From positions 1 through 8,624 of the forward strand of contig CBFGVX010000104.1 of NCBI GenBank assembly GCA_965652425.1: a DNA stretch of 8,624 nucleotides. Direction: 5' to 3'. The position numbers were made by a program, and so were the translations under genes. Positions 1 through 7,571 of this stretch are shown piece by piece. This stretch comes from JANSXG01 sp965652425 (GTDB lineage: Bacteria > Planctomycetota > Phycisphaerae > Phycisphaerales > UBA1924). The notes beneath the pieces are model-generated. The model was not told the DNA's origin. It saw nothing but the letters and a program-made list of their open reading frames with translations, and made no database searches. Every line of letters starts with the position of its first letter. Position 1 is the stretch's first letter.

Positions 1-522
1 TCAACTGATCCTCGGGTGGTGCAGGCCGACCCAGTGCTTGCCGTCGTAGTCGGCGTTGGAGTCCTGCGTGTTCATGAGCCGCTCGATCTCGTTCTCTGCA
101 CCGGACCAGAGCAACTGGCCGATGTGCAGGCCGTCTTCTCCCGAGCCCCGATGCTTGTAGTGGTATGTCTCGCTCGCGCCGCGCATGGTGATCCGGTTGC
201 GGCCGGACGGCAGCCAGAAGACCAGCCCTGCCTGCCCCTCGTAGAACGATTGGAAAGACAGGATGGCCGGCCGCAGATCCTCCGTCAGCCACCGCTCGGC
301 GTCCGGGCCGTCGAGGACATCGAGGCAGCCCTCGACACCGGCAACGACAATCGCGTCGCCGCCGGCCACCGGCAGGGCGTCGGGCCAGTCGTCGACCATC
401 GCGAACATGCGGCGGATCGACACGACCTCGAGCGGGTCGGCGATCGCCGCCATCGCCTCGGCGTCCCACAGCAGCGAGAACCCCTTGCGCGACCAGCTCT
501 GATTGAACCGCGTGCGGACCAT
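1..522 (-). CDS. Uncharacterised 173-aa protein, last visible gene of the BREX-like cassette
   Basis: I do not recognise this family. The gene is complete: its ATG shares one base with the TGA of the methyltransferase (TGATG), and a strong GGGGAGGA Shine-Dalgarno lies 6 bases upstream. The longer reading frame reaching 591 lies within the methyltransferase C-terminus and is not needed. The protein looks soluble and alpha/beta, with no signal peptide or membrane segment. It has two hydrophobic strands, DAIVVAGVEG (residues 56-65) and AGLVFWLP (98-105), with an aromatic SFQSFYEGQ stretch between them. Residues 57-70 loosely recall a P-loop strand and turn, but there is no GxxxxGK[ST], so ATP binding is not supported. 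Its position as a translationally coupled cistron points to a fixed role in the cassette, perhaps as a small partner of the methyltransferase or PglZ, analogous to the small BrxA, BrxB or BrxF proteins of BREX. That analogy rests on context only. Confidence 0.85.
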   Translation of the reverse strand: MVRTRFNQSWSRKGFSLLWDAEAMAAIADPLEVVSIRRMFAMVDDWPDALPVAGGDAIVVAGVEGCLDVLDGPDAERWLTEDLRPAILSFQSFYEGQAGLVFWLPSGRNRITMRGASETYHYKHRGSGEDGLHIGQLLWSGAENEIERLMNTQDSNADYDGKHWVGLHHPRIS

Positions 523-3500
523 CAGTCGTCCTCCCCGAGTTCGTCGAAGAGCGTCAACTCCTTGGCCTTCGGCTGGTTCTTGGCCTCCCACGCCTTGTAG
601 AGCTGCGAGGCGGTCACGGCGGCGTTGCGGGTTGGTGAATCGGCACCGTGCGTCTTAAACCAGGTCAGGATCGCCCCGAGGGCCGGGTGCGGTCGGAAGT
701 TCGCGTTGTTGAGCGTCTCGCTCGCATTGATGCCGCTGCTCTCGAAGCACGCCCCGATGAAGAACATGGCCTGGTCGTAGTCGCTGGTCATGCCGCGGCG
801 TTGCTTGCCGACCCAGCTCTGCGCGATCTCCAGCGGCGGGACGAGGTGGAACACCTTCTTCTTCTCGGTCACCCAGCCGCGGCTCTCAAAGTCGGAGGGG
901 GCGCTGCCGGTGCCGCGGAGGAACTTCTGCATCTGGTCGCGCGGCAACTCGTCCTGGCCGTCGAACAGACGGAGCAGCATCCGCGTGAACGGTTCGGCGT
1001 TGTGTGGCGGGGGCTCCTTGATGCCCCCCGCCTCCTCGTCGAGCAGCTGGTTCACGCCGAGCAGGGCTTCCAGGACGGACATCGGTGTGTCCTGGTCCTT
1101 GTAGACCTTGCCGTAATGGCGGGAGAAGTGTTCCAGGGCCTTGCCGCGCCGAATGACTTGGAGATCGGCCTCCGGCAGTCCTTCCTCCTGGTGGTGCTCG
1201 AGCAGCACCTGGAGATCACGCACATCCTGAAGCACCTGGCGGCGGAGCTTCGCCCAAGAGATCGGCTTGGGATCTTCGGTCCGCTGGCGACAGACATGGA
1301 TGATGTCGTACTCGATCATCTTCGAGCCGAACTGGCCGTCGCCCTTCGAATCATCGCTTCGAATCGGATAGGTAGCGATCAGATAGAAGCCAGCGCTGAA
1401 CAAAGACTCAAGAACTGCCACCCAAGGGGCATCTTCGCTGTGGTGAAATGTGAATCCGAGAATCCCGGAAGGCTTCAGTACGCGCCGAGCTTCGCTCCAG
1501 CACATTGAGAGGACCCGCTGATAAAACCCGTCTGCGTCATCGGGCTGTCGTGCACGATTCGCCACTGCCTCAAGTGCCTTTGGTGTTTCCTCTGGCACAA
1601 ACAGCTCTGGAAACTCTTCACTGAGCCCGAGCCGCAACCACGCATAGAAAAAGTCAGACAGCTCCGAGTAGTGCAGCAATCCTCCGAACGGCGGGTCGGT
1701 GATCACCAGGTCAATGGTGCCATCTTCGAGGGAGTTCAGGTCGCTGGATGACCTACAGTCGATTTCGCAAAGGTCCGGCCGTACACCGTCTTCCATCTGA
1801 AGTTTGTGGGTCTTGCCACTAGTTGCCGCCTGAATGTCGCGACTCAAGTCTGACAACGAAACCAAATCCCACGGCGATGAACAATAGTCGATCGCCTCCA
1901 AGAGCGTAGAGGCGTATGCGGCAAAGGTGCCTCTTCCAATCGAAGACTGGAAGACACAATTGCCGACAACATTGTTTTTGGGGTGAAAGTTCGATGAGCC
2001 AAGGAGCGGCTCTAGGCAGTCTTGCGCCGTGTTCCAAAAGGAGAACATGCAGTTGGCCCTCAGGACCTGCGGCATGATTCCCAAAACGATATGTTTAGCA
2101 TTCTTGGACGCGTCGGCATTTGCGATGGTGCGGATGATCTGGGCATGCGTGAGAAGCTGGAGGGCGTTAAACATCTTCCACCAATGTGTGAAGCCATGTC
2201 CAAGTCGGATGTCACCATTGGCCATGCCGGTCATATAGCCGAACGGAATAGGGCTAGTTGGCCAGAAGCCCGCAAGGTCGGAGTCTCTCCGACTCGCCCA
2301 TTCCGCGAGTGATCGGTCGTAAGCCAGGGTGTCTTGGACAGGCGCGAAGAATCGCCCGTTGTAGGCCTCGCCTGCATCGCTGCAGCAGGAGCAGTATCCT
2401 TGAATGGCATACATGGCGATCGGGCCGTTTTTCTTGGTCGCAGCAATCGCCTCGCGAATGTCATCCGCCTTGCCGCAGGCTGCACACGCAAAATTGCTCT
2501 TGCCGGGGACAGTACCGCCTTCCTTGCCAGTCTTGATGACGGTACCGTCATCAGCCTCGATCGCTTCAGGTAGCGTGCCGCGTATCTCGATGAGCTTGCA
2601 GGTCGCCGCCCGGGCCTGATTCCACCGAACGGTGGCCTCCACAGGATCGTCGGCGCAGCCGCCGTACGGTTGGCCCTCCTCATCCACCGACGAATCGCCC
2701 TTGAGCCAGTCTGGATGCACGAGCAGCGAGAGCTCGATTTTCTTGCTTGAAGGCTTCGCCATTGATCCAAATCGCTCCTCCTTCCCGCAGTGCGGGCAGG
2801 TCGCCGATTCCGGATTGCCGGCCATGTTCAGGTTGGCGATGGCGTAGGGCTTCTCGGTGTCGGCAACGACGAGCTCGACGCCCGGGGCCATGCGAGCGTC
2901 GCGGTCTTCGAGGTCGTACTTGCCACTGCAGTGCTTGCAGGTGCGCTTCCACGCCTTGATGGAGATGGTCTTCACCGCCATGACCGGCGATGACATGATC
3001 GGCGTGCGGTGGCCGCAGCCGGTGACTTGGCACGGCCCGTGCTTGGCCCAGAAGGTGTAGATGACCTCCGGGCCTTCGTAGCGGTAGTCCTTCCGCTCTT
3101 CAGGCGTGAGAGCGAGCGGGTCGAAGTCTTCCCCCATGAGCTGATCGCCCTTCGGGCCTGCGCCGATCTTGTACCACTTGCCCTTGTGCCCGCGTGGGCA
3201 ATCGCAGGCGTAGAACGGCATGATCTGCGGCTTGACCTCGGCCTCGATGTCGGCGAGCAGCTTCTCGACCTTGGCCTTGTCGACCTGGGCGAGCTCGTTC
3301 TTCACGACGAACCACGCGACCGGGTTGAGGTCGTTGCCGTACATCTGCATGCCGAGGCGCGAGCCTTCGACGACGGTGGTGCCGCCACCCATGAAGATGT
3401 CGGCGACCTTAAGGTGCTTGAAGGTGCCCTTCTTCTGGTGGTTGCCGTAGTAGACATCCCAGACGAGCTTGGCGGCCTCTGCCGGATCGTCCGGGGCCTT

Positions 3501-3806
3501 GATCGCGGCGGCGAGCAGCATCGAGCGAAACACGCTCGGCTGGCGTCTCGCCCACCATTTGCTTGCAAGGTAGATGGGCTTCTTGGCGGCCCCCGAAGAG
3601 GCTTCAACTTTCGCGATTGAGTTGATTGGCACAATCGGAAAGTCGACCTCTAGGCAGGTCGGTGGACGGTCGGGGTCGGAGAAGTCGACGGTTTCAAGAT
3701 CCCATGCCTTGCCTGCATTCACGGCCTTGGCGATTTCGCGTGCGACCCATTCGGGCTTGTTGAGACCTTCGTCTTTCCATGGCTGCGGAGTCGTCGTCTT
3801 TGGCAT
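522..3806 (-). CDS. DUF1156-type (COG1743-like) DNA methyltransferase with Zn-ribbon-like Cys pairs
   Basis: Predicted S-adenosylmethionine-dependent amino-methyltransferase, probably of adenine N6, providing the DNA-modification arm of a BREX-like defence cassette. Of 1094 residues, 77-100 hold the DUF1156-like N-terminus (core WWARR, 84-88). The SAM-binding motif is FMGGGTT (138-144) and the catalytic motif is DPPF (704-707). About 560 residues separate them, an alpha-class-like order in which the insert could carry target recognition. The insert is rich in paired cysteines: C201/C203, C259/C264, C290/C293, C337/C340, C441/C444 and C472/C474/C475, consistent with zinc ribbons. A MIEYDIIHVCR strand near 830-840 ends the catalytic fold, followed by a roughly 250-residue helical C-terminus. 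The ATG at 3806 was chosen because it lies 2 bases after the pglZ stop (TGATTATG). The longer frame to 3983 lies inside pglZ and has an Arg/Pro-rich, shadow-like composition. No strong Shine-Dalgarno precedes it, so translational coupling is likely. Family assignment is firm; the base methylated is inferred. Confidence 0.93.
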   Translation of the reverse strand: MPKTTTPQPWKDEGLNKPEWVAREIAKAVNAGKAWDLETVDFSDPDRPPTCLEVDFPIVPINSIAKVEASSGAAKKPIYLASKWWARRQPSVFRSMLLAAAIKAPDDPAEAAKLVWDVYYGNHQKKGTFKHLKVADIFMGGGTTVVEGSRLGMQMYGNDLNPVAWFVVKNELAQVDKAKVEKLLADIEAEVKPQIMPFYACDCPRGHKGKWYKIGAGPKGDQLMGEDFDPLALTPEERKDYRYEGPEVIYTFWAKHGPCQVTGCGHRTPIMSSPVMAVKTISIKAWKRTCKHCSGKYDLEDRDARMAPGVELVVADTEKPYAIANLNMAGNPESATCPHCGKEERFGSMAKPSSKKIELSLLVHPDWLKGDSSVDEEGQPYGGCADDPVEATVRWNQARAATCKLIEIRGTLPEAIEADDGTVIKTGKEGGTVPGKSNFACAACGKADDIREAIAATKKNGPIAMYAIQGYCSCCSDAGEAYNGRFFAPVQDTLAYDRSLAEWASRRDSDLAGFWPTSPIPFGYMTGMANGDIRLGHGFTHWWKMFNALQLLTHAQIIRTIANADASKNAKHIVLGIMPQVLRANCMFSFWNTAQDCLEPLLGSSNFHPKNNVVGNCVFQSSIGRGTFAAYASTLLEAIDYCSSPWDLVSLSDLSRDIQAATSGKTHKLQMEDGVRPDLCEIDCRSSSDLNSLEDGTIDLVITDPPFGGLLHYSELSDFFYAWLRLGLSEEFPELFVPEETPKALEAVANRARQPDDADGFYQRVLSMCWSEARRVLKPSGILGFTFHHSEDAPWVAVLESLFSAGFYLIATYPIRSDDSKGDGQFGSKMIEYDIIHVCRQRTEDPKPISWAKLRRQVLQDVRDLQVLLEHHQEEGLPEADLQVIRRGKALEHFSRHYGKVYKDQDTPMSVLEALLGVNQLLDEEAGGIKEPPPHNAEPFTRMLLRLFDGQDELPRDQMQKFLRGTGSAPSDFESRGWVTEKKKVFHLVPPLEIAQSWVGKQRRGMTSDYDQAMFFIGACFESSGINASETLNNANFRPHPALGAILTWFKTHGADSPTRNAAVTASQLYKAWEAKNQPKAKELTLFDELGEDD
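529..536 (-). promoter_or_regulatory. Ribosome binding site for the 173-aa gene
   Basis: GGGGAGGA on the minus strand lies 6 bases before the ATG at 522. It sits inside the last codons of the methyltransferase gene. It fixes the start of the small protein at 522, as opposed to in-frame starts further upstream, and suggests the gene can be translated efficiently despite being last. Confidence 0.7.
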
Positions 3807-3808
3807 AA

Positions 3809-4810
3809 TCAGGTCGTCGCTTTCTTGCTGAGTTCGATGAAGGGCACCGCAACCTCGAGGACGGAGAGCCCGCCGTGGGTGAGCGTGGGGTATCCGCCGG
3901 CGCTCTTCCATTTGCGACGGCCGTTGACGAACAGGTGGGAGCCGTGGTCGGTGTCGAGGCGCAGGTCGATGGGCGGCACCCATGGGGCTCGCTCCACATC
4001 GGAGGCCGTCCAGCGGCCGCTCTTGAAGGTCTTCTTCAGATGGTCCGAGTGGTCATTGCCCGCGTCGGTGAACAGCTCGCTCGCGGCGTAGCCGTGATCG
4101 GAAGTGATGATCAGGCGTCGTCCCTCAGCGAGCCGGTCGACGAGCGACCAGAAGGCGTCACTCTGGAGGTAGTCCGCCGCCTTGGCGATCAGGGGACGCA
4201 GGCCCTCGCCGGCGTCGGCGAAGTCGTGGACATCCTTGTCGGGCCACTCGTGCCAGAAGACCCAGTCGGCTTGCGAGCCGACCATGCGGGCGCAGTCTTC
4301 CCACGGGAGGTTCGAGCATTCGGTCGTCGCCCCGGGCAGGTGGTGGGATGAGCCGGCCCCGTTTGCGCCCAGCGACGACCGCTGGGCAAAGCCCATGGCC
4401 TTGGCAAAGGGCGTTGTGTCGGCGGGCAGCTCTGCCCCGGTTGGACGCGAATCGTGGATGTTGAAGCCGCGGCTCTCGGCACCGGCCAGCAGCCAGGGAA
4501 CCTCGCGGAGCGACAGGGCATCGAGGATCAGCACGGCACGCCCGGGGCCGCGGCCCTGCCACCACGCGGTGAGTTCCTTGCTCGTGCGGGGGACACACGA
4601 CTCGTACTGGGCCCAAAGGTCCCAGCCAGCTGTGGCGAGGAACAGGTCGAGATCGGCGATCTCGCGATCGCGTCGGACGATCTCGGACTCGGGCTTAGCG
4701 CTGCCGAACGGCGCGGAGCACATGTCCCAGGCGTGCTGAAACACGTATGCCCACGCATCGTGCGGCGACGAACCCTGCAGCTGTCGTAGGAGGTCACCCG
4801 GAAGCGTCAT
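3809..4810 (-). CDS. pglZ: Compact PglZ-domain protein (alkaline phosphatase superfamily)
   Basis: PglZ proteins are core components of Pgl/BREX phage defence and belong to the alkaline phosphatase superfamily of metal-dependent hydrolases; their substrate in defence is not settled. Metal-site motifs are visible: ILDALS (95-100, metal-ligand Asp97 and nucleophile-position Ser100), IITSDHGY (234-241, Asp238 and His239) and THGGLS (311-316, His312). A further acidic/His segment, PDKDVHD, lies at 190-196. At 333 residues it is much shorter than BREX type 1 or 2 PglZ, which run to roughly 800-900 residues. It keeps the catalytic domain with only about 90 residues before it. Its ATG overlaps the stop of the ATPase gene (ATGA), behind a good GGAG Shine-Dalgarno. 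Its stop is 2 bases from the methyltransferase start. All catalytic positions seem intact, so the small size is probably natural and not a truncation. Confidence 0.93.
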   Translation of the reverse strand: MTLPGDLLRQLQGSSPHDAWAYVFQHAWDMCSAPFGSAKPESEIVRRDREIADLDLFLATAGWDLWAQYESCVPRTSKELTAWWQGRGPGRAVLILDALSLREVPWLLAGAESRGFNIHDSRPTGAELPADTTPFAKAMGFAQRSSLGANGAGSSHHLPGATTECSNLPWEDCARMVGSQADWVFWHEWPDKDVHDFADAGEGLRPLIAKAADYLQSDAFWSLVDRLAEGRRLIITSDHGYAASELFTDAGNDHSDHLKKTFKSGRWTASDVERAPWVPPIDLRLDTDHGSHLFVNGRRKWKSAGGYPTLTHGGLSVLEVAVPFIELSKKATT

Positions 4811-7542
4811 TCCGTCTGCTCCTTCTCCAGCCCAAGCTCGTAGGTCATTCCATCGGGGAGCTTCTTGATGATCTCCTGCAGCTGTGCGCCGGTGAGCTTG
4901 CCGACTTTGAGCTGCAGGTTGTGGATCTGCGTGCCGGCCTTGATGCCCTGCGATTCGATCCGGCCAAGAAGATTCAGCGACGATGTCGCGGGGATGTCGA
5001 TCGGGACACGTGTGGTTGAGCCGCCGAAGATGCCACCCGGCGTTGGACCCGCACCTCCGGTTGGTGCCGCACCAGTGCTTCCACCCGGCTCGCTCGCACC
5101 GCCCGTGCTGCCGGTGCCGGTTGTGCCGCCACCCGGCTGCGTTCCTCCGCTGGGGACGCCACCTGTCGGGTTTGGAGGCGTCGGGACGCCGCCCGTGCCC
5201 GGGACACTCTGGGGCAGAAGAACATTCGTCTCGTCGAGGTGGCGGCCAGTGCTAAGCCGGCCTTTCATACGCCGCCACGCCGAGTCTTCGGACTCATCGT
5301 CCCTTTGCTGCAGGTACTCCGTGCCCCGGAGGTTGATGGCAATCTTCCCTCTGGCGCACAGCCGGATGATGCGCTCCTTGACCAAGGTCTCGCCAAGCCA
5401 GGGGATGCAGTCCTTGCCGCCGGGCCGGGGCTCACGGAGTTCTCGCAGGAGCTTGCCGATCGCCTCGTTGTTCTCGGCGGCGGCGAGGATGAACTCTTCG
5501 AAGTCCTCGGGGATAAACAGGTTCTCGCCGATCAGTTTCTCGATGGCGTCTGGGATGTTGGTGCCTTGGGCACGGTGTGACTCGATGTGGAAGCGGCAGT
5601 TCTCGGGCTGTTGGAAGTTCCAGTTCGCCATGATGGCAAAGCGGTCGAACCGGATCTTGAGATTCTCGCGAAGTTCCTTCTGGTACTTCGTCTGGAGCCG
5701 GCCATACTCGGGGTTTTGAGTCTTCCATTGTTCGGCGAGATAAACACACCTCGCGAGAATGATCAGATTCTCATCATGGGAGATAGGATCGCTGCCATCT
5801 CGAGGGATCAGGAAACGAACCGCGTTTCGATTCTTCGTTAGGTGGTTGCATACCCACTGGCCGAGAGACGCCTCCGGCTTTGCAGGCGCATCCGGGAGCA
5901 CAAGAATTGGAAGTCGATCGTCCCATTGGCTGGGCTGATCAGCCTCGTCGATCGATGCCCACGGATCCCGTTGCCAGCCTTGCGGGAGGACGATGACCCG
6001 GAATCGGCTCGCCGTGTCCTCCGTCCCACCAATGACATAGCGAGTCTCCTTCGCGAGCTTGTCGATGTCCTGACCATCCTGAAACAAGCGATAGTTTCTG
6101 GCGCTGGCGATAAGCTTCGCCTGGGGGTTCTCTTCTTCCTTGAAGATGTACCGATTGCCGTCCTCGTGGATGTTGAAACTGTTCTCGACGATGGTCGAGA
6201 GCTCAACCTGGAAGGCGTTGTCGTCGACTGCCCGGTCTCGTGTCACGTCGACTTGGAGGGTTGCCTGATCTGCTCCTGCTTGGTTGATGTCCGCGAGCGA
6301 GCGAAGCCAAAGGGCTCCAAGAATTCCCTCGAGGCGAGGTAGCTTTTTCGCGTGATCGGGGACGGCATCCCGCACGGCCTCGAGGTTTCTCAGTGCCTTC
6401 TCTCGGAGCTTGGCGTGGTGGTGGTTGGCAACCGAGTCGAGCAGTGCCTCCATGCCGCTCTTGTCGTCGTCGAGTTGGAAATCGGCCGCCGTGATGACTG
6501 CGGAGTTCTCACCCGCTCGCTTGAAGAGATCGGCGAGGATCCTGATCAGATCGCGTGTGCCTTGAGCACTTGTCGCGATAAGAACCTGGTCCTCGAGGAG
6601 CTTCATCAGGTGAGTGGCATACGGCCACATTTCGATGAACTCTTCCGAGAGGCGAGCATGCTCTGCGGGCGGGGTGTTCCGAAGCCGGAAGTACTCTTCG
6701 GCGTGGGGCTTGATGGTCGACTCGATCTGCGATCGAGGGACCTGCAGGCGATTCTCGAAGAGCCGGTGCAGCAGTAAGCGTGCGCGGTCCTGCTTGGCTG
6801 TAATCCCGGTGAAATCCACGATTACAGGATTGACGCGCTGGATCTGCTGGAACGCATCGGTCTTGCCGTTACGAACCGAGACCACGAGCAGCAGCCGGTC
6901 GGGATGCTCCTTCGCGATTTCCGACAGGATTTGGATGAAATTGAACGCCCAAGTCTGCCAGCGGTTCTGCTTGGAGTTGGTCAGACCATCGAACCACGTC
7001 TGGAACTCATCCAGGATGAGTGCCATCGGAGTGTGGTCCAGCATCTCCATGATGATGCTGGTGCTCGGCACATCTGTCTTCTTGTCGCCCTGGGCCTCCC
7101 ACTTGCCCTTGATGTACTGCCCTTGGGGGTGGTTCGCAAAGACCAGGTCCCACAGCGTCTTGTAATGCTGCTGGTGCAGGCTCTCGCTCACGACGTGCAT
7201 TGCCGGGCGAAGCGATATACGGTCGAGAACATCGTTTGACAGCGTGTCTCGCCAATGCGACAGCCACGTATTCGTTGCGTCACAATCGGTGAGTGCGTGG
7301 TACAGCGTCGCCATCAGGTGCGACTTGCCTTGCCCTCGCTCTCCCTTCAGGACGATCGGGCGACCTTGATCCGGGCCGGAGGCCTCCAGCATCTTCAGGA
7401 CGTCGATACTGGGATATGTGATGCGCAGGAAATCGCTTGCGGGGACCTGGGTCGCGCCGGTGTTGTTCTTGTTGGTGAGCTCGATGGCGGTGCCTTTGAG
7501 GCGACGGCCTTTGAACTCCTCTCTCAGCTTCAATCCCAGCAT
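4807..7542 (-). CDS. P-loop ATPase, DUF499/PglY-BrxC-like
   Basis: Large AAA-type ATPase, the likely motor or sensor of the cassette. With the ATG at 7542 it has 911 residues. Walker A is GERGQGKS (67-74), Walker B is LILDEF (175-180), a sensor-1-like strand LLLVVSVRNG lies at 217-226, and a sensor-2-like helix GTRDLIRIL at 328-336. A long mixed region follows, then a Gly/Pro/Thr linker (about 781-845) and a small C-terminal domain (about 850-905, containing LKVGKL). DUF499 proteins similarly end in a small domain after a flexible linker, while BREX PglY and BrxC share the overall ATPase role, so the exact subfamily is uncertain. The start was chosen at 7542 because AGAGGAAG lies just upstream; a GTG at 7557 would add five residues but lacks a close Shine-Dalgarno. 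The gene follows the HTH gene by 29 bases and overlaps pglZ by 4. No membrane segments or signal peptide are seen. Confidence 0.9.
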   Translation of the reverse strand: MLGLKLREEFKGRRLKGTAIELTNKNNTGATQVPASDFLRITYPSIDVLKMLEASGPDQGRPIVLKGERGQGKSHLMATLYHALTDCDATNTWLSHWRDTLSNDVLDRISLRPAMHVVSESLHQQHYKTLWDLVFANHPQGQYIKGKWEAQGDKKTDVPSTSIIMEMLDHTPMALILDEFQTWFDGLTNSKQNRWQTWAFNFIQILSEIAKEHPDRLLLVVSVRNGKTDAFQQIQRVNPVIVDFTGITAKQDRARLLLHRLFENRLQVPRSQIESTIKPHAEEYFRLRNTPPAEHARLSEEFIEMWPYATHLMKLLEDQVLIATSAQGTRDLIRILADLFKRAGENSAVITAADFQLDDDKSGMEALLDSVANHHHAKLREKALRNLEAVRDAVPDHAKKLPRLEGILGALWLRSLADINQAGADQATLQVDVTRDRAVDDNAFQVELSTIVENSFNIHEDGNRYIFKEEENPQAKLIASARNYRLFQDGQDIDKLAKETRYVIGGTEDTASRFRVIVLPQGWQRDPWASIDEADQPSQWDDRLPILVLPDAPAKPEASLGQWVCNHLTKNRNAVRFLIPRDGSDPISHDENLIILARCVYLAEQWKTQNPEYGRLQTKYQKELRENLKIRFDRFAIMANWNFQQPENCRFHIESHRAQGTNIPDAIEKLIGENLFIPEDFEEFILAAAENNEAIGKLLRELREPRPGGKDCIPWLGETLVKERIIRLCARGKIAINLRGTEYLQQRDDESEDSAWRRMKGRLSTGRHLDETNVLLPQSVPGTGGVPTPPNPTGGVPSGGTQPGGGTTGTGSTGGASEPGGSTGAAPTGGAGPTPGGIFGGSTTRVPIDIPATSSLNLLGRIESQGIKAGTQIHNLQLKVGKLTGAQLQEIIKKLPDGMTYELGLEKEQTE
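4819..4828 (-). promoter_or_regulatory. Ribosome binding site for pglZ
   Basis: GGAGAAGGAG on the minus strand, with the nearer GGAG 8 bases before the ATG at 4810. It lies in the last codons of the ATPase gene and supports the ATGA-overlap start over any downstream methionine. Confidence 0.65.
5008..5202 (-). repeat. Gly/Pro/Thr low-complexity linker coding repeats in the ATPase gene
   Basis: Residues about 781-845 of the ATPase consist almost only of Gly, Pro, Thr, Ser and Ala, with loose recurrences such as PTGG, GSTGG and TPGG. The DNA is a degenerate repeat of GGY, ACY and CCN codons. It should form a flexible tether between the ATPase body and the small C-terminal domain, and repeat slippage could make its length vary between relatives. 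Confidence 0.75.
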
Positions 7543-7545
7543 CTT

Positions 7546-7553
7546 CTTCCTCT
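7546..7553 (-). promoter_or_regulatory. Ribosome binding site deciding the ATPase start
   Basis: AGAGGAAG on the minus strand puts GAGG 6 bases before the ATG at 7542. The alternative GTG at 7557 overlaps the region just ahead of this site and has no comparable purine stretch at the right distance, so initiation at 7542 is favoured. Confidence 0.55.
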
Positions 7554-7571
7554 GCACCGGATAGGACGCGT

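Noticed and set aside
523..591. A 23-residue N-terminal extension of the 173-aa protein
   Set aside because: It overlaps the methyltransferase C-terminus, while the ATG at 522 has a strong Shine-Dalgarno and the TGATG junction.
3009..3620. Long plus-strand open frames, for example here and at 648-1508, 4865-5719 and 5842-6342
   Set aside because: They run antisense to well-supported genes in GC-rich DNA, have skewed shadow-like composition and show no recognisable domain.
3807..3983. A 59-residue N-terminal extension of the methyltransferase
   Set aside because: It lies wholly inside pglZ in another frame, is Arg/Pro-rich as expected of a shadow reading, and the ATG at 3806 directly after the pglZ stop aligns with the operon spacing.
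5008..5202. CRISPR-like or regulatory direct repeats
   Set aside because: The repetition is explained by Gly/Pro/Thr codons of a protein linker that stays in frame, with no regular unit or spacers.
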